Shown: piece after piece, positions 41,061 through 50,300 of the stretch | Numbering within the stretch: the stretch's first letter is position 1 | Layout: each line of letters opens with the position of its first letter | Assembly (NCBI GenBank): GCA_044432745.1 | Contig: JAWXUH010000001.1 | Span: 186,001 to 250,000, forward strand | Reading direction: 5' to 3' | DNA: 64,000 nucleotides | Origin: CAKOSP01 sp044432745 | GTDB lineage: Bacteria > Bacillota_I > Bacilli_A > RF39 > UBA660 | Program-made: the position numbers and the translations under genes | Notes under the pieces: generated by a model | The model's input: the letters and a program-made list of their open reading frames with translations, nothing else | What the model was told of the DNA's origin: nothing | Databases searched by the model: none

Positions 41061-42476
41061 ATGGACTATTTAAAAAAATTACAAAAAGATTATAAAGATA
41101 ATACAGATTTAACAATTAGAAATTACAAAATTTCTAAAACTAGAGAAGTTGATTTAGTTTTTCTAGAAACAGTTGCTTCTAACGATAAAATAAATGACTT
41201 AGTTTTAAAAAATTTAGTTAATATAATAAATCTTAAAACTAATCCTGGTGATTTAAATGAACTTATTGCAGGTTCTAACTGCGTACATATTAAAAAATAT
41301 GATGAAATAGAGTTTTATTTAGTAAATGGATATGTCATTGTTATAGAAAACAATGATGCTTATGCCGTAGAGGCTAGATTAAACGTTTTTAGAAGCGTTT
41401 CTTCACCACAAGTACAAACGTCTATAAACGGTCCTAAAGATGCATTTGTAGAAAACTATTTGATGAATGTTGGCCTTATTAAACGTAGAATTAAATCTAA
41501 AAGTCTTAAAAATAAATCTTTAATTATTGGTAGAAAAACAAAAACATTTATAGGGATCTTTTACATTGAAGATATTACTGATATGCAACTTGTTAATAAT
41601 ATTTATGAAAAAATTAGTAACATAGATATAGATGGTATCTTAGATTCTTCTCAACTAGCAAACCTTATATCTGGTGAGTCTAGAACAATATTTCCAACTA
41701 TTAAACTTGTAGAAAGACCAGATTCAGTTAGTAAATCTTTACTTGAAGGAAAAGTTGCTATAGTTGTAGATAATTCCACTTTCGTTCTAATTACTCCAGC
41801 TTTCTTTATAGACTTTATAAATCCTGAAAGCGATAATTATGCAAAAAGTATTAATACTAACTTTCTAAAAACATTACGTTTAATTGCTTTCTTTTTTACT
41901 ACTATGGGACCAGGTCTTTATATAGCAATAGTTAATTATAATCAAGAAGCTTTTCCTACTAATTTAATACTTAATTTTGCCGCGCAAAGAGAAGGACTTC
42001 CCTTCCCTGCTTTCCTTGAGGCTTTTATTATATTGTTCCTAAGTGAAATACTTAGAGAAAGTGATTTAAGATTCCCATCTACTTACGGCTCTTCTATTTC
42101 TATACTAGGTGCACTTGTACTTGGAGATGCTGCTGTATCTGCTGGAATAGTTTCTCCTATTATGATTATTATTATTAGTTTATCTTATATTTCAAGCATG
42201 ATGTTTACTGAGGTAGATATGATAAATGCTACTAGATATTATAGATTTTTATTTCTAATTGCTGCTACTTTCTTTGGCTTATATGGTTGGATTTTAATTA
42301 TATTCCTTCTTCTTATTGAACTTAGTAGCACTTATATTTTAGGAAAACCATATACAACACCAATAGCACCTTTTGATAGAGCTTATTTTAGTAAAACCTT
42401 TTTCAAAGTTGATGAATTCAAAGATAAACATAGAAGTACAACTCTTGTTAAAGAAAATAATGTGAGGGAGAAATAA
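41061..42476 (+). CDS. Spore germination receptor subunit A (GerA/GerKA family)
   Basis: 471 residues. The soluble N-terminal half (about 1-255) includes the family string FVENYLMNVGLIKRRIK and RSVSSPQVQTSINGPKDAF. The C-terminal half has several membrane helices, with FLKTLRLIAFFFTTMGPGLYIAIVNYNQEAFPTNLI and REGLPFPAFLEAFIILFLSEILRESDLRFPS as in GerAA proteins. It senses germinants in the spore inner membrane together with the B and C subunits. Gene order A-C-B; gerC starts on its last base. Confidence 0.95.
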   Translation: MDYLKKLQKDYKDNTDLTIRNYKISKTREVDLVFLETVASNDKINDLVLKNLVNIINLKTNPGDLNELIAGSNCVHIKKYDEIEFYLVNGYVIVIENNDAYAVEARLNVFRSVSSPQVQTSINGPKDAFVENYLMNVGLIKRRIKSKSLKNKSLIIGRKTKTFIGIFYIEDITDMQLVNNIYEKISNIDIDGILDSSQLANLISGESRTIFPTIKLVERPDSVSKSLLEGKVAIVVDNSTFVLITPAFFIDFINPESDNYAKSINTNFLKTLRLIAFFFTTMGPGLYIAIVNYNQEAFPTNLILNFAAQREGLPFPAFLEAFIILFLSEILRESDLRFPSTYGSSISILGALVLGDAAVSAGIVSPIMIIIISLSYISSMMFTEVDMINATRYYRFLFLIAATFFGLYGWILIIFLLLIELSSTYILGKPYTTPIAPFDRAYFSKTFFKVDEFKDKHRSTTLVKENNVREK

Positions 42477-43543
42477 TGAAAAAAATTATAATATTAGTAC
42501 TTTTTACTTTTTCTATGTTTGGTTGTACTGATTACAAAGAACTTAATACTCTTTCTTACATTACAGGTATGGGTTTTGATTATATCGATGATATGTACAT
42601 TGTTACTTATGAAGTAATGGACAACAAAAAAGATGCACAATCTGTTGTAACTAATACTTACATTATTACTGGTACTGGTAAAACTACATACGAAGCCCAC
42701 CTTGATGCTGCAAGTAAACTTAATAAAACTGCATATTACCTTCATTCTCAAGTTATCATATTAACTGATAATATAGTCGATGATAAACTCTTTGACATAG
42801 TCGATGCTATCATTAGAAATCCAAAATTAAATGAAGAATCACTGTTAGTTATTACAAATGATAATACACCAGAGGAAATTTTTAATTCAACTACTGAGGC
42901 TTGGCCTAGTGCCTCTTTTTATATTTACAACCTTATTATGGATAATGATTATTCACAAAATTATTTTATAAAAATGCCTTTTGCAGTTTTTACTGAAAAA
43001 CTTAATACTCAAAACGTAGATCCTGTTGTAAGTGTTATAAAAACAGAGGACAATAAAATAGTTCTAGACGGTGCTTTAACTTTTAAATTAGATAATAAAT
43101 CAGGAGTTATTACCAAAGAAGAAAGTAATTTATATAATACATTCGAAGATGAAAATAATACTATTCCATTTGTAGTCAAGCATGAAGATGAAACAATCGA
43201 AGTTGCTACTAAGGTTGCCTTCTCTTCATTCTCTGTTACTAATAATAAAATTAGTATTGAACTTGAAATATTATCTGAAATAAAGAAAAGTAATACTAAT
43301 ATAAACTTATTTGACGATAGCATTTACGAGGAGATTGCTTCTAAAATTTCTTTAGAATTTGAAGAGCTTCTAACAACTTTTATCAAAGACTTACAAGATT
43401 ATGAATCCGATATATTTGGCTTTGCAAATTACTATTATATTAATTCTAGAGAAGTAGACGAGGATATATGGATTGATAATGAAATTGAAATTAATATTAC
43501 ATCAACAATTTCAAGGAAAGGAATTATTTACAATGTCGGTTAA
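42476..43543 (+). CDS. Spore germination receptor lipoprotein subunit C (Ger(x)C family)
   Basis: 355 residues. A lipoprotein signal ends in FSMFGC (lipidated Cys17) and is followed by TDYKELNTLSYITGMGFDY, the Ger(x)C pattern. SQVIILTDNIVDDKLFDIVDAIIRNP and the C-terminal three-domain layout fit the family. It lies on the outer face of the spore inner membrane. The start overlaps the gerA stop by one base and the end overlaps gerB by 11. Confidence 0.93.
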   Translation: MKKIIILVLFTFSMFGCTDYKELNTLSYITGMGFDYIDDMYIVTYEVMDNKKDAQSVVTNTYIITGTGKTTYEAHLDAASKLNKTAYYLHSQVIILTDNIVDDKLFDIVDAIIRNPKLNEESLLVITNDNTPEEIFNSTTEAWPSASFYIYNLIMDNDYSQNYFIKMPFAVFTEKLNTQNVDPVVSVIKTEDNKIVLDGALTFKLDNKSGVITKEESNLYNTFEDENNTIPFVVKHEDETIEVATKVAFSSFSVTNNKISIELEILSEIKKSNTNINLFDDSIYEEIASKISLEFEELLTTFIKDLQDYESDIFGFANYYYINSREVDEDIWIDNEIEINITSTISRKGIIYNVG

Positions 43544-44561
43544 AAAAAGAGAATTTCTATCACTTATGTATTTCGTTTCTAGAGCATTATTTTTGGGAGT
43601 AGGATTTTCCTATATGTATAGATCCTCTGGAAAAGATGCATGGATTGCTATTATTATTGGATATTTACTTGGTAATATATTTATCATTTTATATGATAAA
43701 TTTTCTAAAAATATCAACTATAACCTAAATAATATTTTTTCATCTTCATCTTGTATTACAAATATATTAAAATTTATCTTTTTAATAATTTATCTTTTTA
43801 TAGTTTTGTATATGTCTGTTATATTTACTAACTTTGTTAAAATATATTACTTATTTGATACACCTATTTACTTAACGTTATTTATGTTATATATAGTTTG
43901 TCTATATGCTTCTTCTAAAACAGAACAAGCAATAATAAGAACTAGCTTCATACTTTTTCCAATTTCTCTTACACTTATTATAATTAATGGTATTTTGCTT
44001 TATCCCCTTAGCAACACAATTAATTTTTTTCCTATTTTAACACATGATTCTACAAGCCTTTTAACTTCTACACTAGTTTTTACTGTTTTATCTTCTTTCC
44101 CAAGTTTATTATTAATTGAATATAAAACATCATTAAAAGCTAAATTAATTTCATATGCATTTGTTACTTCTAGTATCTTTTTTGTTAATTTCTTTATTAC
44201 TGGTGTTCTCGGTGAGTATTTAATTACAACTTATTCTTACCCAGAATACATGGTACTAAGAAGAATTAGATTTTTAGATTTTATAGAAAACGTTGAGAAT
44301 TTTGCATCTATTATGTGGTATTTTGATTCTTTTCTAATTATTACATTAGCACTTACTAAAGCTAGAAAATTAATACCGAAAGACAATCAAAACGTTATTT
44401 TATCTTTTATACTTATATCTATGTGTTTCATTTCTTATTACTCTTTTTCTAATTACTTTAGCATTTTAGATTCTTTTATGAAAAATGGTATACTTTTCTT
44501 TCTTGTAGCACTCATATTTACTTGTCCTATTTTATATATTTTTACAAAAAAAAAGATTTAG
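43533..44561 (+). CDS. Spore germination receptor permease subunit B (GerB family)
   Basis: About 342 residues with some ten membrane helices, APC-superfamily-like. MSVKKREFLSLMYFVSRALFLGVGFSY and RIRFLDFIENVENFASIMWYFDSF resemble GerAB proteins. The frame extends upstream to 43473 inside gerC; I choose the ATG at 43533, which AAAGGA precedes. Confidence 0.92.
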   Translation: MSVKKREFLSLMYFVSRALFLGVGFSYMYRSSGKDAWIAIIIGYLLGNIFIILYDKFSKNINYNLNNIFSSSSCITNILKFIFLIIYLFIVLYMSVIFTNFVKIYYLFDTPIYLTLFMLYIVCLYASSKTEQAIIRTSFILFPISLTLIIINGILLYPLSNTINFFPILTHDSTSLLTSTLVFTVLSSFPSLLLIEYKTSLKAKLISYAFVTSSIFFVNFFITGVLGEYLITTYSYPEYMVLRRIRFLDFIENVENFASIMWYFDSFLIITLALTKARKLIPKDNQNVILSFILISMCFISYYSFSNYFSILDSFMKNGILFFLVALIFTCPILYIFTKKKI

Positions 44562-44573
44562 TAAACTAAATCC
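44545..44573 (-). terminator. Terminator of the five-tRNA operon, overlapping the gerB end
   Basis: GATTTAG (44555-44561) pairs with CTAAATC (44566-44572). On the minus strand a run of nine U follows. Confidence 0.8.
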
Positions 44574-44584
44574 TAATTTCTTAA

Positions 44585-44660
44585 TGGTGTCTCGTGCGCG
44601 GCTCGAACGCGCGACCCTTTGATTAAAAGTCAAATGCTCTACCAACTGAGCTAACGAAAC
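44585..44660 (-). tRNA. tRNA-Lys (TTT)
   Basis: 76 nt with encoded CCA. Acceptor GTTTCGT pairs with ACGAGAC, and the anticodon loop CTTTTAA gives TTT. Confidence 0.95.
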
Positions 44661-44671
44661 ATATTTTAAAA

Positions 44672-44747
44672 TGGCTGCCTCGGATGGGTTCGAACCATCG
44701 GAATGTCAGAGTCAAAGTCTGATGCCTTACCACTTGGCTACGAGGCA
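44672..44747 (-). tRNA. tRNA-Gln (TTG)
   Basis: 76 nt with encoded CCA. Acceptor TGCCTCG pairs with CGAGGCA, with the U1-A72 pair typical of tRNA-Gln. The anticodon loop CTTTGAC gives TTG. Confidence 0.95.
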
Positions 44748-44754
44748 ATATAAC

Positions 44755-44838
44755 TGGTGGAGGAACATGGATTTGAACCATGGAACCCTAAAGAACAGAT
44801 TTACAGTCTGCCGCGTTTGACCACTTCGCTATTCCTCC
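44755..44838 (-). tRNA. tRNA-Tyr (GTA)
   Basis: 84-nt type II tRNA with long variable arm and encoded CCA. Acceptor GGAGGAA pairs with TTCCTCC, and the anticodon loop CTGTAAA gives GTA. Confidence 0.95.
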
Positions 44839-44845
44839 AACAATA

Positions 44846-44921
44846 TGGTGCCGACAGAGGGACTTGAACCCCCAACCTACTGATTACAAGTCAGTTGCGC
44901 TACCAATTACGCTATGTCGGC
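44846..44921 (-). tRNA. tRNA-Thr (TGT)
   Basis: 76 nt with encoded CCA. Acceptor GCCGACA pairs with TGTCGGC, and the anticodon loop CTTGTAA gives TGT. Confidence 0.95.
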
Positions 44922-44930
44922 AAATCAAAA

Positions 44931-45007
44931 TGGTGGGCGATACAGGACTCGAACCTGTGACCCCCTGCTTGTAAGGCAGGTGCTCTAACCAACTGAGCTA
45001 ATCGCCC
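44931..45007 (-). tRNA. tRNA-Val (TAC)
   Basis: 77 nt with encoded CCA. Acceptor GGGCGAT pairs with ATCGCCC, and the anticodon loop CTTACAA gives TAC. First gene of the Val-Thr-Tyr-Gln-Lys operon. Confidence 0.95.
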
Positions 45008-45031
45008 ATTTCTCTTTCTTTGACAATTAAA

Positions 45032-45060
45032 ATTATACTATAAGATAATGATTATTGCAA
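45032..45060 (-). promoter_or_regulatory. Sigma-A promoter of the Val-Thr-Tyr-Gln-Lys tRNA operon
   Basis: Minus strand: -35 TTGCAA (45055-45060), 17-base spacer, -10 TATAAT (45032-45037), 24 bases before tRNA-Val. Confidence 0.75.
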
Positions 45061-45152
45061 GTACTAAATTACTTTTTTTTTAGAAAAATTGCATTTTTTT
45101 TAAATTTTAGGTAAAAATGTGTCGAATATGTCTATTTTTTTATTTTTTTTGT

Positions 45153-45158
45153 TAAAAT
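45153..45158 (+). promoter_or_regulatory. Extended -10 of a probably leaderless transcript
   Basis: TAAAAT preceded by TGT (extended -10), only seven bases before the ATG at 45166. Transcription would start at or next to the ATG. No Shine-Dalgarno sequence is present. Confidence 0.5.
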
Positions 45159-45165
45159 ATTTTTT

Positions 45166-46518
45166 ATGAAAAAAAATTTAAATCAAGAAAAAATTATTAA
45201 TTCAGAAAAAAACTTAATGGTTATAGCATCGGCTGGTTGTGGTAAAACTTATACTATAACCAAAAAAATTGATAAAATTTTAAAAAAAGTTTCTCCTTCA
45301 GAAATTCTTGTCATAAGTTTTACAAATGAAACTGTTAATGATCTTAAAAAAAAATTACATCAAGATATACATATTAAAACATTTCATAAATTAGCAATGT
45401 TAGTTTTAGAAAAAAATAATTCTACCTACTATCTTACAAGTGATGAACTACTTGAACTAATTACTAATGACTTTTTTGAAAATCTTATAACTAAAAAAGA
45501 TAAATTTAATTTAATGAAATATTTTTTTATTTTCAATTATAATGATTTACTAAAATCAAAGATTTTTTTAGACTTTAAAAACGTTATTTATACTTTTATA
45601 AAACTAATGCACTGTAATAATTTTAATTTTAATTTTCTGAAAACAGTTTTCAAAAATGAAAAAGATAAATTTTTAATATCTATTATAATGAAAATATACT
45701 ATTTGTATAATAAAGAAAAAAAAGATAATAATCTAATTGATTTAGATGATTTAATTATTACTGCAGGAGAATGTGCAAAAAAACAAAAATTTAACTATAA
45801 ATATATCTTTGTTGATGAATTTCAAGATACATCTGAGATAAGATTTAATTTAATATATAATATTTTTAGAAACTCTAATTCTATAATTAATTTTTTTGGA
45901 GATGATTTTCAATCTATATACGCGTTCTCTGGATGCAACTTGTCAATCATGCTCAATATTAAGGATAAAATTCCTGATATAGAAACATTGTATTTAGATC
46001 AAAATTTTAGATCAGACAACCACTTAATTAATTCAGCTAATAATTTTGTACTAAAAAATCCTTATCAATTAACAAAAAAAGTTAGTAGCAATATAACAAT
46101 TCTAAATTCAATTAATTATATATATTATAAAAACTACAAAGAAGAACTTTTTAAATTAATAAATAAATTAGAATTAATCACTGATGATATTATGTTTTTA
46201 GGTAGATATAAAAATGACTTTAAAATAATACCAGATAAATATAGAAAACTTACTATTCATGAATCAAAAGGATTAGAAGCTAAATTTGTAGTTATTTTAA
46301 ACCTAAAAGATGCTACTAATGGATTTCCTTCTAAAATTAAAAATCATCATCTTTTAAATTATTTTGATAATAGTGAAAATTTTTCTTTTGCTGAAGAAAG
46401 AAGAATTTTTTACGTTGCTATTACTAGAGCAAAAGAAAAGGTTTTTCTTTTTATTCCTAAAGTTGATAAATCTATTTTTATCAAAGAATTTAAAAAGATA
46501 GAAAAGATGACAAAATAA
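45166..46518 (+). CDS. Compact UvrD/Rep-type superfamily 1 helicase
   Basis: 450 residues, far shorter than UvrD or PcrA (about 720). Motifs: Walker A IASAGCGKTYTIT, Ia VISFTNETVNDLKKKL, II FVDEFQDTSEIRFNLIYNI, III NFFGDDFQSIYAFSG, IV LDQNFRSDNHLI, V IHESKGLEAKFVVIL, VI ERRIFYVAITRAKEKVFL. The regions between motifs Ia-II and IV-V, where the 1B and 2B subdomains sit, are very short. It may act on specific DNA repair or conjugation-like substrates; the role is unknown. It appears leaderless. Confidence 0.9.
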   Translation: MKKNLNQEKIINSEKNLMVIASAGCGKTYTITKKIDKILKKVSPSEILVISFTNETVNDLKKKLHQDIHIKTFHKLAMLVLEKNNSTYYLTSDELLELITNDFFENLITKKDKFNLMKYFFIFNYNDLLKSKIFLDFKNVIYTFIKLMHCNNFNFNFLKTVFKNEKDKFLISIIMKIYYLYNKEKKDNNLIDLDDLIITAGECAKKQKFNYKYIFVDEFQDTSEIRFNLIYNIFRNSNSIINFFGDDFQSIYAFSGCNLSIMLNIKDKIPDIETLYLDQNFRSDNHLINSANNFVLKNPYQLTKKVSSNITILNSINYIYYKNYKEELFKLINKLELITDDIMFLGRYKNDFKIIPDKYRKLTIHESKGLEAKFVVILNLKDATNGFPSKIKNHHLLNYFDNSENFSFAEERRIFYVAITRAKEKVFLFIPKVDKSIFIKEFKKIEKMTK

Positions 46519-46547
46519 AAATATTTCTAAGAAATATTTGAAATATT

Positions 46548-47771
46548 TTATTTTGCTAATATATATGGATCACTTGCACTTCCCGTTCCAGATATTATTA
46601 TTGTTGATGAATCTACTGCTACTACTGGTCTTACTCCTATCGCAGTTGTAACACTTGCTGCTGTTAAAGTTGCTGTTGTATTTATATAAAATTCTTTTAC
46701 AACGGATGATTGATAAGAGTATGGTGTCATTAGCCAAAAAGTTTTATTTGAATATAAATAATTACTTGTATTTGTTGTACCTGGTATTATTCCTGCAAAT
46801 ACAGCTTCATCTGCACTTAACATTGCTATTGGATACTTTAATTTTCCATTATCTACACTATACTGATCATCTTCATCACATGCAAAAGTTGGTTTTTTAT
46901 CAGCGTTTGTCTCAAATCTTACATATCCTCCAAAATACCTCGAAGCAGTTGTTGATGTAGTATTCACTGAACTACCTGCTGCATAATAATAAGATACTCT
47001 ATCACCACAGAACTCTGCGTCACTTGCAAATAGATAGTCATATTTTTCTAGGTTTGTTTCATACCATTTATCTATAGTTTCTTTTACTGCACTATCAGTT
47101 GTACTACCTCTTGCTGCAGTACTAAATTTATATCCAGCATATCTTGAAGAATTTGCATAACTATAAAAACTAAATGTTGAAGAGCTTGAATATGTAATAG
47201 TTTTAGTACCACTTGAACTCGTGCTAGTTCCTGAATAAATTAATCTTATATTTTCTGACTCATCTATCCTTACAATTCTCCAATATGTAGTTCCAATTTT
47301 TACCCAATTATTTAGTGTACTATAATTTCCTCTAAAATAATAATTACCAGTTGTTCTATCTACATAAAACCCAGAATCAGTATTACTACTAAAATCTAAA
47401 CCATCATTTGCTACAATTAAAGCATTATCAACAATTATCGCATCAATTAACTTTTGATTTATGTCAAAATATAGTACACAATTATTTGCTTTATCAAATT
47501 TAATTTCTACATTATCACCAACCGCTTTTATCGTACCATCTTCTTGATTATTATTACACCAACTCAAATCTTCATTTAAAGTATAGTAATCAGCTAATCT
47601 TTCTAAAAATTCACCTTTTACATATTCATCACTATCATAATATGTCTCTACATAGTAAGCTATTGTGCTAACTTCTTCGTTGTTATCTTCTTTAAATGTA
47701 TTATAACCATATACTACTACAGTTATTAATAGTAATACAAGAAATACAGTTTTAATTATAAATTCTTTCAA
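46548..47771 (-). CDS. Membrane-anchored extracellular protein (DUF6273-like domain)
   Basis: 407 residues: one N-terminal membrane helix (about 6-24, IKTVFLVLLLITVVVYGYN), then a large extracellular Ser/Thr/Tyr-rich domain. NNWVKIGTTYWRIVRIDESENIRLIYSG and the C-terminal IGVRPVVAVDS resemble a repeated surface-protein module (WRIVRI ... GVRPV) found in many Firmicutes exoproteins. Cysteines at SWCNNN, NNCVLYF, AEFCGD and FACDEDD could form disulfides. Function unknown. It converges with the helicase gene. Confidence 0.65.
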   Translation of the reverse strand: MKEFIIKTVFLVLLLITVVVYGYNTFKEDNNEEVSTIAYYVETYYDSDEYVKGEFLERLADYYTLNEDLSWCNNNQEDGTIKAVGDNVEIKFDKANNCVLYFDINQKLIDAIIVDNALIVANDGLDFSSNTDSGFYVDRTTGNYYFRGNYSTLNNWVKIGTTYWRIVRIDESENIRLIYSGTSTSSSGTKTITYSSSSTFSFYSYANSSRYAGYKFSTAARGSTTDSAVKETIDKWYETNLEKYDYLFASDAEFCGDRVSYYYAAGSSVNTTSTTASRYFGGYVRFETNADKKPTFACDEDDQYSVDNGKLKYPIAMLSADEAVFAGIIPGTTNTSNYLYSNKTFWLMTPYSYQSSVVKEFYINTTATLTAASVTTAIGVRPVVAVDSSTIIISGTGSASDPYILAK

Positions 47772-47868
47772 ACAATCAGCCTCTTTCTTTATTCATCCTA
47801 CCCTTATATTAAATTATAACCTATATTTTCATAAATTACAAAAAATATTTTTATTTTTGGACAAAAAG

Positions 47869-47896
47869 AAAAAAGTATCTTTAAAAATACTTTTTA
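47869..47896 (-). terminator. Terminator after ftsZ
   Basis: AAAAGTAT (47871-47878) pairs with ATACTTTT (47887-47894), followed by a U-rich run on the minus strand. Confidence 0.7.
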
Positions 47897-48949
47897 TTAA
47901 AAATCATCGTTTCTTAAGAATGGCGGCATATCATAGTCATCTATTTTTGGTGCACTTCTTCTTTTTGGAAGATCATTTGAAAATAAAGCTTCTTCACTTG
48001 TTTCTTCGTCAAATCCTGTTGCTATTACAGTTACAATAACTTCATCTGTTAAATTAGGATTTTTAATAGCTCCTAAGATTATATTAATATCTGAATTAGA
48101 TGCTTCTCTTATAGTTTCTACTGCATCTTCTATTTCAAATAATGTTAAATTATTTCCACCAGTTACATTTACTATAGCATTTTTAGCACCTTCTATTGTT
48201 GCTTCTAACAATGAATTTGCTACTGCTTGTCTTGATGCTTCTATAGCTCTATTTTCACCATTATTACATCCGATTCCGATTATGGCAGTACCACTTTTTT
48301 GCATTACTGATTTAACATCAGCAAAGTCTAAGTTTACCATACCATTAACTGCTATTAAATCTGATATTGATTGCACTCCTCTATGAAGTACATTATCAAC
48401 TTCTTTAAATGCATCATCAAAACTTGTTGTTTTATCTATTATTTCTCTTAATCTATCATTTGGAATTATAATTAATGTATCTACATGCTTTCTTAGTTCT
48501 TCTAAACCAACTAAAGCATTTTCCATTCTTCTTTTTCCTTCAAATCTAAAAGGCTTAGTACAAATACCTACTGTTAATGCTCCTGCTTCTTGCGCTATTT
48601 CAGCAATAACAGATGCGGCACCAGTTCCAGTTCCTCCACCTAGTCCGCATGCAATAAAGATCATATCTGCATCTTTGCAAGCTTCTTCTAATTCTGTTTT
48701 AGATTCTAAAGCAGATGCTCTTCCAACGTCTGGATTTGCTCCTGCACCTAATCCTCCTGTTATTGTTTTTCCTATTTGTATTTTATTTTCAGCTTTAGAT
48801 GCTTTTAAATCTTGTAGGTCAGTATTTGCAACGTAAAATTCAACAGTTTTAACACCTTCTTCAACCATTCTATTTACAGCGTTACAACCTCCGCCTCCTA
48901 CTCCAATTACCTTAATTTTTGCAACTTGATTTAATTCTAATCCATTCAT
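47897..48949 (-). CDS. ftsZ: Cell division protein FtsZ
   Basis: Tubulin-like GTPase that forms the Z ring. 350 residues. GVGGGGCNAVNRM, the GTP-binding loop CGLGGGTGTGAASVIAEIAQ, the catalytic T7 region (NLDFADVKSVMQKSGTAIIGIG), and a C-terminal peptide IDDYDMPPFLRNDDF that matches the FtsA/SepF-binding tail (DIPxFLR). It starts 14 bases after ftsA. Confidence 0.98.
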   Translation of the reverse strand: MNGLELNQVAKIKVIGVGGGGCNAVNRMVEEGVKTVEFYVANTDLQDLKASKAENKIQIGKTITGGLGAGANPDVGRASALESKTELEEACKDADMIFIACGLGGGTGTGAASVIAEIAQEAGALTVGICTKPFRFEGKRRMENALVGLEELRKHVDTLIIIPNDRLREIIDKTTSFDDAFKEVDNVLHRGVQSISDLIAVNGMVNLDFADVKSVMQKSGTAIIGIGCNNGENRAIEASRQAVANSLLEATIEGAKNAIVNVTGGNNLTLFEIEDAVETIREASNSDINIILGAIKNPNLTDEVIVTVIATGFDEETSEEALFSNDLPKRRSAPKIDDYDMPPFLRNDDF

Positions 48950-48963
48950 TAATTTAATCCTTT

Positions 48964-50202
48964 CTAATTATCATAAAACATTCCTAATATTTTACCAAGA
49001 GGCGAATTACCAGATATGTTTACTTTTTTATTTACTCCACTAAAATCTTCTATATCGTTTGCACTTATTACAGAAAAATTATCGTTATGAAGTTTTAATT
49101 TTTTATTATAATACTTTATTAATCCAGAGGCACTTGCATAGTGATTGTCTCGTATTCCTATTTCTTGAATATTACCAATTTTTGCACTTCTAAAAAACAC
49201 TTCATTCATCAAGAATTCAAAATCCTTTATCTGTGTTACTCCCCCAGTAACAATTATATAACTAATTTCTTTTTTTGTTAAGAGGTTTATTTGTTTTTTT
49301 ATTAAATTTAGTATATCATTCATCTTTTCTGTTGCTATCATACTTGAATCATATTGATTTACTTTAATATAATCTCCAACTTTTGTTTGAAAAGTCAAAG
49401 ATTCACTTGCTCTGGCATTATTTTTATCTAATGTTATTAGATTTTCTTTTAAAAAGATAGCGTCATTTTTCACTAATTTATAATTATATGCCAGTGCCTG
49501 ATCTATTGTTATTCCACCTACGTTAAGCGTTTCATTTGCTACTAATATACCTTTATTAAAAATGGATACTTCAGTTTTTAACATACCTATATTAACTATT
49601 GCTCCATTTTCTTTCATTAATTCTGGATTCGAAAATTGATTAAAATCAGATATAGGATTAATCGTACTACTTTCCACTGTAATACCTATATTTTGTAATA
49701 TGCTTGATATTTGTAATAAATTTTTTCTAGGTACGATATTTACAACTGCTTTTACAAATAATTTTTCACAACCTAATCCTAAAGGATCAGTTACTTTTTC
49801 CGTATCATTAACAATATAATACGCAGGAGTGATTTCTAACAATTCATATTGTTCATCAATTTTCCCCTCTAAACTCATTTTTATTAATTTTTCTACATCA
49901 TCTTTTGTTACAGAACCGCCAGAAATTGTCTTATGGGCTGATGTTATAAATGCTGTAGAATTATAACAAGGAACATTTATTACAACTTTATCAATATTGT
50001 AACCAATTTTTTCATTAGTTTTTTCAAATATTTCTTTGATTGCAACAGTAGCACTTTCGTTATTTACTATAAAGCCACCTTTTATTCCTCTTGAAGGAGT
50101 TGTTGTTGATGCTAATATATTCAACTTATTTTTGTGTACTTCGCCAACAACTAATTTTATGTTGCTACTACCTAAATCTAAACTTGCTATAATATTACGC
50201 AT
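48964..50202 (-). CDS. ftsA: Cell division protein FtsA
   Basis: Actin-like ATPase that anchors FtsZ to the membrane. It has IASLDLGSSNIKLVVGE (phosphate 1), the 1C subdomain, DPLGLGCEKLFVKAV, IVNIGMLKTEVSIF (phosphate 2) and IIVTGGVTQIKDFE (adenosine). The C-terminus GKILGMFYDN is a short amphipathic tail. The frame includes a TTG two codons earlier; AAGGAG places the start at the ATG at 50202 (412 aa). ftsA-ftsZ stand alone without the mur/dcw genes. Confidence 0.95.
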   Translation of the reverse strand: MRNIIASLDLGSSNIKLVVGEVHKNKLNILASTTTPSRGIKGGFIVNNESATVAIKEIFEKTNEKIGYNIDKVVINVPCYNSTAFITSAHKTISGGSVTKDDVEKLIKMSLEGKIDEQYELLEITPAYYIVNDTEKVTDPLGLGCEKLFVKAVVNIVPRKNLLQISSILQNIGITVESSTINPISDFNQFSNPELMKENGAIVNIGMLKTEVSIFNKGILVANETLNVGGITIDQALAYNYKLVKNDAIFLKENLITLDKNNARASESLTFQTKVGDYIKVNQYDSSMIATEKMNDILNLIKKQINLLTKKEISYIIVTGGVTQIKDFEFLMNEVFFRSAKIGNIQEIGIRDNHYASASGLIKYYNKKLKLHNDNFSVISANDIEDFSGVNKKVNISGNSPLGKILGMFYDN

Positions 50203-50261
50203 GTACAATTCTCCTTATATACATTTAATTATAACCCAAGATGAACTATTTTTGCAACAAA

Positions 50262-50292
50262 AAAAGGATTAAATCCTTATTTTTTTTATTTT
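50262..50292 (-). terminator. Terminator of the rimP-to-pentapeptide operon
   Basis: AAGGATT pairs with AATCCTT in a small hairpin flanked by A and T runs, downstream of the pentapeptide-repeat gene. Confidence 0.6.
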
Positions 50293-50300
50293 TTATTTTT

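Noticed and set aside
46519..46545. Bidirectional terminator between the helicase and the 407-aa protein genes
   Set aside because: A weak AAATATTTC/GAAATATTT hairpin is present, but the following T-tract is interrupted. Not supported well enough to list.
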